From Sphaerisporangium corydalis (GTDB lineage: Bacteria; Actinomycetota; Actinomycetes; Streptosporangiales; Streptosporangiaceae), in assembly GCF_025506355.1 (NCBI RefSeq), contig NZ_JANZYP010000058.1:1-64000 (forward strand): a stretch of 64,000 bases of DNA, given 5' to 3'. Made by a program: the position numbers and the translations under genes. Position 1 is the stretch's first letter. Every line of letters begins with the position of its first letter. The notes under the pieces are model-generated. The model was not told where the DNA came from. It saw only the letters and a program-made list of their open reading frames with translations, and searched no databases. Shown here piece by piece: positions 43,883-51,870 of the stretch.

Positions 43883-45052
43883 ATGGACCTCCCGATGAGA
43901 CAGATCCTGGCCGTTGCCGCGGGACTGGCCGTCCTCGCCGCGACCGCCTGCTCCGCGCCGGTTCCACCCCGGTCCGGCGGCGGCCCGTCGGCCACGCCCA
44001 CCGGGCCCGCCGTCCTGCCCGCCCCCACCGGCACCCATCCGGTCGGCACCACCGCCCTGTACCTGAAGGACACCTCACGTCCCGACCCCTGGAACCTCGA
44101 CGTCCAGGTCAGGGAGCTCAAGGTCACCCTGTGGTACCCGGCCGGACGGAGCGACGGGCGTCGCGCGCCGTACATGACGCCGAAGGAGTCCGAACTCCTC
44201 ATGAAAGGCTCCGGGATCGCGACGGTGCCGTACGACACGCTGAGCAAGACGCGCACCAACGCCGTCCAGGACGCCGCCCCTGTGGGGCGGAGGCTTCCCC
44301 TGGTGGTGCTCTCACCCGGCTTCACCAAGCCGATGAGCACGCTCACGGCCCTGGCCGAGGACCTGGCCGGCCGGGGGTACGTCGTGGCCGGGATCGACCA
44401 CACCTACGAGAGCTACGCCACCACCTTCCCCGGCGGGCGGGTCGCCGAATGCCTGGCCTGTGACAGTGACACCGACCCTGGCTTCGGCACGGGGGTGGTC
44501 CAGGGGCGGGCGGCCGACGCCTCGTACGTCCTCGACGAGCTGACCACGAAGTGGGATCGTTCCGGACTGATCGATCCCGCCAGGATCGCGATGGTGGGCC
44601 AGTCGATCGGCGGGGCCGCCGCCATGGCGACCATGGTGAAGGACTCCCGTGTACGCGCCGGAATCGACATGGACGGCACCACCTACGCCCGGATCCCCAA
44701 GGGCGGGTTCACCCGGCCGTTCATGTTCATGGGTGCGCCGCCGCACGTCCCCGGGGGGCGCGACGCCACGTGGGACCGCGACTGGAAGCTGCTGACCGGG
44801 TGGAAACGCTGGGTCGTGCTGACGGGCGCGGACCACGCGTCCTTCACCGACCTCCCGCTGCTGTCGGGCGCCCTCGGCCTCAAGCCCCTCCCCGGCGCCC
44901 TGCCCTGGGCGCGCTCCGCCGAGCTGACCCGCACGTACGTGGCGGCCTTCCTCGACCAGCACCTCAAATCACAACGTCAACCCCTGCTGGACAAACCCTC
45001 GACCCGCTACCCGGAGGTCAAATTCTGCCCCGCCACCTGCGCCCAACCCTGA
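43883..45052 (+). CDS. Lipoprotein alpha/beta hydrolase (PAF-acetylhydrolase-like)
   Basis: A 389-residue hydrolase. The N-terminus has a signal sequence ending in a lipobox (LAATAC), followed by a Pro/Gly-rich linker. The alpha/beta-hydrolase core shows LPLVVLSPGFTKPMSTL (oxyanion loop), AMVGQSIGGAAAMA (nucleophile elbow, near 236), GIDMDGT (acid) and TGADHASFTD (catalytic His, near 315), a layout close to platelet-activating factor acetylhydrolases. Either ATG 43883, directly after the preceding stop, or ATG 43895 could be the start; the second gives a more usual signal peptide. It is the last gene of the ABC operon. Element A of the intergenic repeats begins at once after its stop. Confidence 0.86.
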   Translation: MDLPMRQILAVAAGLAVLAATACSAPVPPRSGGGPSATPTGPAVLPAPTGTHPVGTTALYLKDTSRPDPWNLDVQVRELKVTLWYPAGRSDGRRAPYMTPKESELLMKGSGIATVPYDTLSKTRTNAVQDAAPVGRRLPLVVLSPGFTKPMSTLTALAEDLAGRGYVVAGIDHTYESYATTFPGGRVAECLACDSDTDPGFGTGVVQGRAADASYVLDELTTKWDRSGLIDPARIAMVGQSIGGAAAMATMVKDSRVRAGIDMDGTTYARIPKGGFTRPFMFMGAPPHVPGGRDATWDRDWKLLTGWKRWVVLTGADHASFTDLPLLSGALGLKPLPGALPWARSAELTRTYVAAFLDQHLKSQRQPLLDKPSTRYPEVKFCPATCAQP

Positions 45053-45110
45053 AAGGTCCTCGCCTTCGGCTCGGGCGGTTTTCCAAGGACTCCCGGCCCT
45101 TCCGCCCCCC
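45053..45110 (+). repeat. Third copy of intergenic repeat A
   Basis: This 58-bp segment matches elements A1 and A2 at 37849 and 38080 with only a few differences, including one T fewer in the T-run. Like A1 it follows directly on the 3' end of an operon. Confidence 0.8.
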
Positions 45111-45204
45111 GCCTTCCCCGGTCGCGAGCCCGCTACATAGCCCGCCGTCCACGATGCGACCCAGGCCGCCTGACCACGACGCCACCGGTTTCTTCGCGTT
45201 GGGC

Positions 45205-45289
45205 GGTCGTTTTCCGGTCGTTTGGATTGGGGGGTGGGGGAGGGGGACCATGCTTGGTGACAATGGGTCGCTGATCGGTGACCCATTGT
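45205..45289 (+). promoter_or_regulatory. Shared promoter element and palindrome before the XRE regulator
   Basis: GGTCGTTTTCCGGTCGTTTGG at 45205-45225 is followed by TGGTGACAATGGG (45255-45267). ACAATGGGTC (45260-45269) and GACCCATTGT (45280-45289) form a perfect 10-bp inverted repeat with a 10-bp spacer. It ends 13 bp before the GTG at 45303. A diverged copy lacking the right arm is at 49595-49660. An autoregulatory operator is likely. Confidence 0.6.
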
Positions 45290-45302
45290 TTCGGAGGTGG
45301 TC

Positions 45303-46679
45303 GTGGGCGGGTCGGGGCGGGGTGTGGGGCGTCCGGAGTTGGCGCGGGCGCGCAGGCGGCTGGGCATGAGCCAGGACGCGATGGCGGAGGCGCTGTGGGT
45401 GTCGCCGACGACGTGGGGCCGGTGGGAGCGGGGCAGGCAGGAGATCCGGCCGGTGTACCGGGCGCGGATGGCCGAGGTGTTCGGCGTGGATCCGGTCGAG
45501 GTGGAGCGGTGGGTGGAGGGCGGGGAGCCGGTCGATACGGAAGCCTGGCTGTGTCCGGACTTCAGCGACTTGTCGCTCGCGGCTACCGTCGAGGCGGCCA
45601 GACGACTGTGGAGGTACGACGTGGATCCGGAACGGCGTCATCTGCTCGCCGCCATGCCGTTCGTCCCCGCCGCCCTCGGGAGCTGGCTGTCGGCTTGGAG
45701 TTATGGCGCTCCCGTCGCCTCTGCCGCGAGTCAAGGTTCCGGGCCTGTCGTCGGCCTCTCGGACGTCAAGCGGATCGTTGAGGCGCGGCAGGCGTTCGGG
45801 CAGATGGATCACCAGTTCGGTGCCGGACTCGTGCGCCCGGCTGTGGTCGACTACCTGAACACGACCGTCGCGCCGCTGCTCCGAGGCCGTTACAACGACA
45901 GGGTCGGTGCCGAGCTGATGACTGCCGCCGCCGCGATGACTGAGATGGCAGGTTGGACGGCTTTCGACCTGGACCATCACGGGCAGGCCCAGTACTACTT
46001 CGGCCAGGCGCTCAAGCTGGCGAAGTCGGGGGACGATGCTCTGACGGGTGCGTTGGTCCTGGAGAGCATGACGCATCAAGCACTGCACCTGAATCAGTCT
46101 GCCCAGGCGGTATGGCTGACCAGGGCCGCTGTGGAAACGGCCCGCCGCGTTCAGGCGCCCCCGCGCGTAATCGCCATGTCGCTGGTGGACGGAGCATGGG
46201 CCGCGGCGCTGCACACCCGACCGGCCGAGACCGGTGACACGCACAGCGCAAAAAGGATCGAACTTCAACTCGTCCAAGCGGAGCGGGTGTTCGCCCAGGG
46301 AACCACGGATCGGGATCCAGACTGGGCCGCTTGGAACGACGAACCAGAGCTCATCGCCCGGATGGGTATGTGCTGGAACCTGCTCGGCCAGCACAAGCGC
46401 GCGACCGACTGCGCGGAGCTGGCGGTACGGGAATTCACACAGGACCGTCCCCGATCGGCCCAGCTCAACCTGGTGAACGCGGCAGAGGCATATCTGGACA
46501 TGGGGGAGGTGGAACAGGCCATCGACTCGGCCCGAAAAGCCATCCCGGGGGCGAGGTCGCTGACGTCCGTCCGGGCCGTCGAGCGTGTCCGGAAGTTCTC
46601 CGACCGCCTTGAGCCCTACGCCACCACCGTCCAGGTCAAGGAGTTCCGCGCCCACCTGGCAGACCAGCTCGCCTCCTGA
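45303..46679 (+). CDS. XRE-family helix-turn-helix regulator with TPR-like domain
   Basis: A 458-residue protein. The Cro/CI-type helix-turn-helix at about 12-70 contains LARARRRLGMSQDAMAEALWVSPTTWGRWERGRQEIRPVYRA-type sequence. An alpha-helical TPR-like region (about 150-440) typical of actinomycete XRE regulators with developmental or antibiotic roles follows. I chose the GTG at 45303 because GGAGG at 45293-45297 is spaced five bases from it; the GTG at 45297 lacks room. Its promoter carries a perfect 10-bp inverted repeat. The last 67 bp of the gene are duplicated twice more downstream, as decayed copies. The signal and targets are unknown. Confidence 0.88.
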   Translation: MGGSGRGVGRPELARARRRLGMSQDAMAEALWVSPTTWGRWERGRQEIRPVYRARMAEVFGVDPVEVERWVEGGEPVDTEAWLCPDFSDLSLAATVEAARRLWRYDVDPERRHLLAAMPFVPAALGSWLSAWSYGAPVASAASQGSGPVVGLSDVKRIVEARQAFGQMDHQFGAGLVRPAVVDYLNTTVAPLLRGRYNDRVGAELMTAAAAMTEMAGWTAFDLDHHGQAQYYFGQALKLAKSGDDALTGALVLESMTHQALHLNQSAQAVWLTRAAVETARRVQAPPRVIAMSLVDGAWAAALHTRPAETGDTHSAKRIELQLVQAERVFAQGTTDRDPDWAAWNDEPELIARMGMCWNLLGQHKRATDCAELAVREFTQDRPRSAQLNLVNAAEAYLDMGEVEQAIDSARKAIPGARSLTSVRAVERVRKFSDRLEPYATTVQVKEFRAHLADQLAS

Positions 46680-46840
46680 ACCTCGTTCTCACGCGCACGG
46701 CCGCAAAGGAGTTCCGCGCCCGCTTGGCAGATCGGTTCGCCTGCTGAGGCTGGGTCTCACGTGCGCGGCGTCATAGGAGTTTCACGCCACCTGGTCGGCC
46801 GACTTGCCTCACGGGCTTCGGGCTTCACGTGCGTGGCCGC
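46638..46840 (+). repeat. Three tandem copies (67-68 bp) of the XRE gene 3' end
   Basis: Units at 46638-46704, 46705-46772 and 46773-46840. The first encodes the true C-terminus KEFRAHLADQLAS and stop. The second still encodes KEFRARLADRFAC and a stop in register, and the third is further decayed. Identity falls with distance from the gene, consistent with old tandem duplication and loss of constraint. They occupy the start of the 363-bp gap before the protease gene. Confidence 0.85.
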
Positions 46841-46921
46841 TGCCGAAAAGCTTTTCAGTGGGTTCGTTTTTTTTCTGTCCTTCGCGGTAGCCGCTGAGAG
46901 CAGCTTGCCGAAAAGCTTTTC
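46841..46921 (+). promoter_or_regulatory. Two copies of TGCCGAAAAGCTTTTC flanking a T-tract
   Basis: TGCCGAAAAGCTTTTC occurs at 46841-46856 and 46906-46921. Its core GAAAAGCTTTTC is a perfect 12-bp palindrome. An eight-T run (46867-46874) lies between them. They sit 121-202 bp upstream of the secreted protease gene and could be paired operators. A terminator role for the first one is also possible. Confidence 0.6.
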
Positions 46922-47042
46922 GTGAGTCAGGGTGGCCACACGCCGGGATCGAGGATCTCGCCTGGGCCGATGAAGGCGCCACTCGGGACCCCTGGAGATC
47001 GTCATCCTGCACTCGTTCCCGTGACACGGAGGATGTGCATCA

Positions 47043-48188
47043 ATGAAACGGTTATCCGCCGCCATCTCGACGCTCACGGCCCTCGTGGCCTGCCTGATCA
47101 CGATGGTGGCCGTCCCCCCGGCCGGCGCGGCGACCACGTTCACCTCGGTGGCCGTGAACCAGAACGGCGGCAACTGCCTGGACCTGCCCAACGGTTCCAC
47201 CGCCAACGGCGTCCAGCTCACTCAGCGGGCCTGCGGCGGCGGCGCCAACCAGAACTTCACCTTCACCCCGGTGAGCGGAACCACCGACCAGTACACCATC
47301 GGCGCGCCGGCCGCCGGCAAGTGCGTGGACGTCTACGGCGCCTCCACCGCCGACAACGCCACGGTCATCTCGTGGAGCTGCTCCACGGGTGACAACCAGA
47401 AGTTCCGCCTGGTCGCGGTGACGGTCACCGGAACCGACAGGACCTTCCGCCTGCAGGCGGTGCACTCCGGCAAGTGCGTCGTCCCGGCGGGCGGCTCGTC
47501 GGCCGCGGGCACCGGCCTCGTCCAGTCGCCCTGCGACGCGGTGTCCTCACGGGTCTGGCGGCTGCCGAACCACACCAGCGGCGGTGGCGGTCCGGCCACG
47601 CCCCCGGAAAAGACGGTCCGGGTGTACTGGCTGAAGCCGTCCGACGTGGCGTTCGACCAGCGGTGGCCGGACGGCATCGCCGGCGTCATGCGGGAGGCGC
47701 AGCGGTACTACAAGCAGGAACTGGGCAAGACGTTCACGCTCAACAGCACCGTGGTCGAGGTCGTCAACGGCGACCACGTGAAGAGCTGGTACGAGACCAC
47801 GCCCAACGGGAGCGACCCGTACTGGTGGACCGTGTTCAACATGCAGCAGGAGCTGCTCAGGAAGCTGAGCCTGCGCGCGCCGGACCCGCGCTGGATCAAC
47901 GTGGGTGAGATCAGCGCGGAGGGCTCCGGCGCGGGTGGCGGCGGCGGGGGCGGCTGGGTGGTGCTCAACCAGCACGACGCCGACGGCGCCGCGGGCGTGA
48001 ACGGCCCGATGAACCGCTGGTACGGCGGCATGGTCCACGAACTGGGCCACGCCTTCGGCCTGCCCGACTCGTCGTCCACCGACGGCACACCGATGTCCGC
48101 GTCGTTCTACGCCTACCCGAACACCCACTTCAGCCAGAGCCAGAAGAACCAGATCCTGAACGGCCCGTACGGCGCCTTCCTGACCTGA
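47043..48188 (+). CDS. Secreted ricin-type lectin domain metalloprotease (M7/snapalysin-like)
   Basis: A 381-residue secreted protein. The signal peptide covers about 1-30. A ricin-type beta-trefoil lectin domain (about 31-178) shows the repeated Q-x-W-like blocks GANQNFTF, GDNQKFRL and SSRVWRL, with cysteine pairs per lobe. A Gly/Pro linker precedes a zinc protease domain (about 190-381) with HELGHAFGLPD. That is the metzincin motif HExxHxxGxxD, with Asp as third ligand as in snapalysin. The later Met of GTPMSASFY provides the metzincin Met-turn. It should bind and digest glycoprotein or hyphal surface material. The start has a GGAGG a few bases upstream. Paired palindromes lie in its promoter. 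Confidence 0.87.
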   Translation: MKRLSAAISTLTALVACLITMVAVPPAGAATTFTSVAVNQNGGNCLDLPNGSTANGVQLTQRACGGGANQNFTFTPVSGTTDQYTIGAPAAGKCVDVYGASTADNATVISWSCSTGDNQKFRLVAVTVTGTDRTFRLQAVHSGKCVVPAGGSSAAGTGLVQSPCDAVSSRVWRLPNHTSGGGGPATPPEKTVRVYWLKPSDVAFDQRWPDGIAGVMREAQRYYKQELGKTFTLNSTVVEVVNGDHVKSWYETTPNGSDPYWWTVFNMQQELLRKLSLRAPDPRWINVGEISAEGSGAGGGGGGGWVVLNQHDADGAAGVNGPMNRWYGGMVHELGHAFGLPDSSSTDGTPMSASFYAYPNTHFSQSQKNQILNGPYGAFLT

Positions 48189-48251
48189 CCTGATCTGACC
48201 TGGGCAGATCGGACGCCCGCGCCCGGGGTCGGACGAGCTCCAGAGATTGGA

Positions 48252-48872
48252 CTACTGGAGCTCGGCCGACCCGCCCAGCGGGACGCGGGCGTAGTCGGTC
48301 CCGCCCTTCGCCCCCAGCCACCAGTCGAAGGTCTCGATGCCGACCTCGTTGAGGTGCGCGTCGTGGATGGGGATCGCGCGGGCCGGGCCGACCGCCCGGA
48401 CGAACTCGATGACCTCGCCGAGTTTCACCCACGGGCCGGAGACCGGGACCAGCAGCGTGCCGACCGTCTCCTCGGGGACGAACAGCGAGTCACCGGGATG
48501 GTAGACGCCCTCGACGATGAAGCCGATGTTCGGGCAGCCGGGCAGGCCGTCCACGATCTCGGCGTGCTCGCCGCCGACGGCCCGTACGCTGAACCCGGCC
48601 GCGGTGAAGGTGTCACCCGCCGCGACGGCGGTCACGCCCTCACCGAGATCCGCCGCCAGGGCGGCATGGGTGTGGACGGTCAGCGCGGGGTTGCCCTCAC
48701 GGGCCGCCTTCAGTTTGTCGGCGTCGATGTGGTCGTCGTGCTCGTGGGTGATGAGCACGGCGGTGGCGCCGGACAGCGCCTCCATCTCCGACAGGGTGCC
48801 CGGGTCGATCACGAGCACCCGGTCGCCGTCCTCGATCCGCACACACGCGTGGCCGTACTTTGTCAGACGCAT
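48252..48872 (-). CDS. MBL-fold metal-dependent hydrolase (UlaG-like)
   Basis: A 206-residue metallo-beta-lactamase-fold protein. It contains GHACVRIEDGD, the metal motif THEHDDHID (HxHxDH) near residue 43-50, VGGEHAEI, the ligand-bearing YHPGDSLF (Asp/His) and IPIHDAHLNEVG. Proteins of this type hydrolyse phosphodiester or lactone bonds; the UlaG-like group is the closest in pattern. It follows the RsbW-like gene by only 4 bp on the same strand and is probably cotranscribed with it. The substrate is unknown. Confidence 0.88.
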   Translation of the reverse strand: MRLTKYGHACVRIEDGDRVLVIDPGTLSEMEALSGATAVLITHEHDDHIDADKLKAAREGNPALTVHTHAALAADLGEGVTAVAAGDTFTAAGFSVRAVGGEHAEIVDGLPGCPNIGFIVEGVYHPGDSLFVPEETVGTLLVPVSGPWVKLGEVIEFVRAVGPARAIPIHDAHLNEVGIETFDWWLGAKGGTDYARVPLGGSAELQ

Positions 48873-48876
48873 TCGA

Positions 48877-49440
48877 TCAACCTACCGTCCCCCTCTCGGA
48901 CGGGGCGGGCGCCCCGGGGCCATCGGCGCATCCCGGACGCCGCCGCCGGTCACCGGTGGGGAGGGCGAAGGCGACGGCCTTGGCCGGGGTACCCGTGGCG
49001 TGGGTCGTCGTGAGGTAGGCGTCGCATCGCCCCTGGGAGAGCTCGCGGACCAGGAGCAGGCCGCGCCCGTCCTCCGCGAGCGCGTCGGGCGAGTCCTGGA
49101 CGCGGGGCCGGCTCAGGACGGCGGGGATCCAGCGCAGGTCGGGGTCCCCGTCCACGACCTCACACCACGTGGGGACGCCGCCCACCACCAGGACCCGGAT
49201 CTCGTACGGTGGCCGGCCGTGCTTCTCGCAGTTGGCGGCCAGCTCGCTGACGACGATCTCGGCGTCGGCGACCTCGCCGGCGGTCACCCCCGCCGCCCGG
49301 AGCACCTCCCGTACGACCTCGCGTGCCCGGCGGCAGGCCGAACCGGGCAGCAGGGGCGTGACCAGCACGCCGACCTCGGCGTGGACCTCGGCGTGGACCT
49401 CGTGTGCCGGGCCGGGCGGGTGGTGGGGGGTCGGTCGCAT
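48877..49440 (-). CDS. RsbW/SpoIIAB-like ATP-binding regulatory kinase
   Basis: A 187-residue histidine-kinase-like ATPase of the anti-sigma factor group. It has ADAEIVVSELAANCEKHGRPPYEI (N-box) and ALAEDGRGLLLVRELS (G1/G2 region), without a HisKA domain. Such proteins bind sigma factors or phosphorylate STAS antagonists. An N-terminal extension includes the in-frame repeat HEVHAEVHAEV. The ATG at 49440 has AGGAG seven bases upstream. The longer frame to 50460 is spurious. A candidate partner, a STAS-domain protein, is encoded at 55741-56112, though it lacks the usual phospho-acceptor serine. The MBL gene lies just downstream. Confidence 0.82.
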   Translation of the reverse strand: MRPTPHHPPGPAHEVHAEVHAEVGVLVTPLLPGSACRRAREVVREVLRAAGVTAGEVADAEIVVSELAANCEKHGRPPYEIRVLVVGGVPTWCEVVDGDPDLRWIPAVLSRPRVQDSPDALAEDGRGLLLVRELSQGRCDAYLTTTHATGTPAKAVAFALPTGDRRRRPGCADGPGAPAPSERGTVG

Positions 49441-49749
49441 GGGCGTGCTCCTGGGTCGACGGTGAACGTGATGAGCAGGAGACGCCATCCGGCGGCGCGG
49501 CGGCAGGTCACCACGAGGGCATCGCCCTTCGCCGCGCCGCCCGGCGCGCGCGTACGACCTCCGCCGCCCGCCGTCCGGATCACCGCGCCGGGCACGTCGT
49601 TTTCCGGTCGTTCGGCCCAGGGACGGACGGGGTCGACCAATGCCTGATGACAATGGGGTTCGGACTGTGACGGCGGGCCTTTGGTGAGGGGCCGATCGGC
49701 GACGGAACCTGCGGATGCCGGTGCGGAGCGGGCCCATAGGATCGCCGGC
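49441..49749. other. 309-bp divergent gap with a second copy of the XRE promoter element
   Basis: The segment 49595-49660 repeats the layout of 45205-45268: a GTCGTTTTCCGGTCGTT block, then TGATGACAATGGGG 30-40 bp later. The right palindrome arm is missing. It lies 90 bp before the VOC gene and 155 bp upstream of the divergent RsbW-like gene. No coding frame is convincing in the gap. Confidence 0.6.
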
Positions 49750-50487
49750 ATGACGCTGCGACCTGTTCAGGTGAACGTGAAGGCTCTTGATCATTCGGCG
49801 GTCGGCCGGTTCTGGGCGGAGGCGCTCGGCTGGAGTGTTTTCGGCGGTATGACCACTTACGCCGGACCCGCCGGCGACTTCGTCTGGCCGGACCCGGTCT
49901 TCGTCGGCGTCGACGTCGTTCCCGTCCCGGAGCCCAAGACGGCGACGAAGAACCGTGTGCACCTCGATCTCGCGACCACCTCGGCGGACCATCAGGCGGA
50001 GCTGGTCGCGCGCCTCCAGGCTCTCGGTGCGACGCCCGCCGATGTGGGCCAGGGCGACGTGCCGTGGGTGGTGCTGGCCGACCCGGAGGGCAACGAGTTC
50101 TGCGTGCTGGAGCCCCGGGAGCTCTACCGGGACACCGGGCCGATCGCCGCGGTGGTCGTCGACTGCGCCGACCCGCAGGCCATGGCCCGGTTCTGGGGCG
50201 AGGCGATCGACTGGACCCTGCACGAGGTGACCGAAGATCACGCGCGGCTGCGCTCCGCCAAGGGCGGCGGCCCGTACCTGGAGTTCCTCCGCACGCCCGG
50301 CGTGAAGACCGTGCCGGACCGCGTCCACCTCGACCTGCTGCCGTACCCCGGCGACGACAAGGCGGCGGAGGCGGACCGGCTGCGGGCCCTCGGCGCCACC
50401 GACCTCGACCTCGGCCAGGGCGACGTGCCGTGGACGTGCCTGGCCGACCCGGAGGGCCACGAGTTCTGCGTCCTGGCCCTGCCCTGA
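49750..50487 (+). CDS. VOC-family (glyoxalase-like) protein with two domains
   Basis: A 245-residue protein with two vicinal-oxygen-chelate-type halves. The first begins PVQVNVKALDHSAVGRFWAEALGW and the second AAVVVDCADPQAMARFWGEAIDW. Each half ends with the same motif, DVPWVVLADPEGNEFCVLEP and DVPWTCLADPEGHEFCVLALP, which includes the conserved Glu near the metal site. The halves are clearly related by internal duplication. Members bind or modify small molecules such as antibiotics or glyoxal adducts. The upstream region carries a half-copy of the XRE promoter element. The start is the ATG at 49750; no strong ribosome binding site was seen. Confidence 0.85.
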   Translation: MTLRPVQVNVKALDHSAVGRFWAEALGWSVFGGMTTYAGPAGDFVWPDPVFVGVDVVPVPEPKTATKNRVHLDLATTSADHQAELVARLQALGATPADVGQGDVPWVVLADPEGNEFCVLEPRELYRDTGPIAAVVVDCADPQAMARFWGEAIDWTLHEVTEDHARLRSAKGGGPYLEFLRTPGVKTVPDRVHLDLLPYPGDDKAAEADRLRALGATDLDLGQGDVPWTCLADPEGHEFCVLALP

Positions 50488-50678
50488 CGCCTCCGGGGCC
50501 GACGCCGGTCAGGCGCCCTGTGCCCGCGCCTCCTGGGCCCGGATCGTCCCGGTCAGGGAGGTGCCGAGGGACCCGTTGAGTTCGTTCCACGCAAGGACTT
50601 TGGGGAGGGCCGGTGAGTTCCGGGAGGCCCGGCGGTCCTAAGCGGTGAACCGTCCGAGAAGCGATGAAGGAGACCGAT

Positions 50679-51185
50679 ATGGAAGCCAGAGAGCCGGTCG
50701 CCGAGCTGGACGCCCGGTACAGCGACCCGAAGGCGACCGCGACCCCGTGGGCGGAGGCGCGCGGGCTGCTCCAGGGCGCCGGGACCTTCTGGCTGTCGAC
50801 CGTGCGCCCCGACGGACGTCCGCACGTCACCCCGCTGCTGGGCATCTGGGCCGAGGGCGCGATGTACTTCTGCACCGGCCCGGCCGAGCGCAAGGCCGCC
50901 AACCTCGCCGCGAACCCGCACTGCGTCCTCACCACCGGGTGCAACTCCCTCACCGAGGGTTTGGACGTCGTGGTCGAGGGCGACGCGACGGTGGTCGGCG
51001 ACGACGCCCTGCTGCGGCGCCTCGCCGGGGCCTACGAGGAGAAGTACGGCCAGAACTGGCACTTCGACGTGCGCGACGGCGCGTTCCACGGCGAGGGCGG
51101 CCGGGCCCTGGTGTACGAGGTCGCCCCCTCCAAGGTCCTCGGCTTCGCCAAGGACCCTTACGGCCAGACCCGCTGGCGCTTCTGA
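50679..51185 (+). CDS. Pyridoxamine 5'-phosphate oxidase family (FMN/F420-binding split barrel) protein
   Basis: A 168-residue protein with a split-barrel fold. Characteristic blocks: GTFWLSTVRPDGRPHVTPLLGIW, MYFCTGPAERKAANLAANPHCVLTTGCN and LDVVVEGDATVV. Actinomycete members of this size bind flavin or F420 and reduce small molecules, or only bind them. The ATG at 50679 has AAGGAG six bases upstream and is preferred over the ATG at 50664. It lies 112 bp before a TetR-type regulator and may be part of its regulon. The cofactor cannot be settled from the sequence. Confidence 0.85.
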   Translation: MEAREPVAELDARYSDPKATATPWAEARGLLQGAGTFWLSTVRPDGRPHVTPLLGIWAEGAMYFCTGPAERKAANLAANPHCVLTTGCNSLTEGLDVVVEGDATVVGDDALLRRLAGAYEEKYGQNWHFDVRDGAFHGEGGRALVYEVAPSKVLGFAKDPYGQTRWRF

Positions 51186-51260
51186 TACCTCGTTCGGCCC
51201 AGGCGATCCCTTCTGGGGCGGGTGCCCAGCGCGCGGGCGAACAGGATGGCTCATCGCAAG

Positions 51261-51296
51261 GTGTACAACGTATACCTCATGGTATACGTTGTACAC
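51261..51296. promoter_or_regulatory. Perfect 16-bp inverted repeat abutting the TetR start codon
   Basis: Positions 51261-51276 (GTGTACAACGTATACC) and 51281-51296 are exact inverse complements around TCAT. The repeat ends one base before the ATG at 51298. It is almost surely the operator of the TetR-type gene. If transcribed, it would also form a stable hairpin hiding any ribosome binding site. Confidence 0.85.
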
Positions 51297-51297
51297 C

Positions 51298-51870
51298 ATG
51301 CAGACGGGGGAGAAGATCGTCGAGGCGGCGCGGGGCATCCTGGTCAGCGAGGGGGCCCAGGCCGTGACCATGCGGCGGGTGGCCGAGGCGGTCGGCGTCA
51401 CGGCCATGGCGATCTACAAGCACCACCGCAACCGGGAGGCGCTCCTCGGCGCGGTGGCCGACCGGACGTTCCGTGACCTGGCCGAGGGGTGGGGGACACG
51501 GGTCCCCGAGGGCGGCTGGGAGGCGCGCGTCGATGGCCTCATGCACGACTTCCTCGACTTCGCGCTGGGCAGCCCGCACCTGTACGCGTTCCTGATGACC
51601 GACCGCCGGGAACAGGCCAGGCGCTTCCCCGACGACTTCAAGGGCGGCGGGTCGCCGGCGTTCGACCGCCTGGTCGAGCTGGTCGAGGAGGGCATGCGCG
51701 CCGGTGTGCTGCGCGAGGACGACCCACTGGAGGTCTCCCTGGCGATGACATCGTCCACTCAGGGCCTCGTGCACCTCTACCTCGGCGGCCGCATCGGCCT
51801 GCCGGAGACCGAGTTCCGCGCCCTGTGCGCCCGCATGGTCGGGAGGATCCTCGATGGCGTCCGGGCGTAG
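51298..51870 (+). CDS. TetR-family transcriptional regulator
   Basis: A 190-residue regulator. The N-terminal helix-turn-helix (about 5-55) shows GEKIVEAARGILVSEGAQAVTMRRVAEAVGVTAMAIYKHHRNREALL-type sequence. An all-helical ligand-binding domain including TDRREQARRFPDDF and ITSSTQGLVHLYLGG-like stretches follows. The ATG at 51298 is preferred over the TTG at 51289, which lies inside the palindrome. There is no room for a separate Shine-Dalgarno sequence outside the palindrome, so the message may be leaderless or translation may depend on operator structure. It overlaps the start of the next hydrolase gene by 17 bp. It likely represses itself and that gene. Confidence 0.93.
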   Translation: MQTGEKIVEAARGILVSEGAQAVTMRRVAEAVGVTAMAIYKHHRNREALLGAVADRTFRDLAEGWGTRVPEGGWEARVDGLMHDFLDFALGSPHLYAFLMTDRREQARRFPDDFKGGGSPAFDRLVELVEEGMRAGVLREDDPLEVSLAMTSSTQGLVHLYLGGRIGLPETEFRALCARMVGRILDGVRA

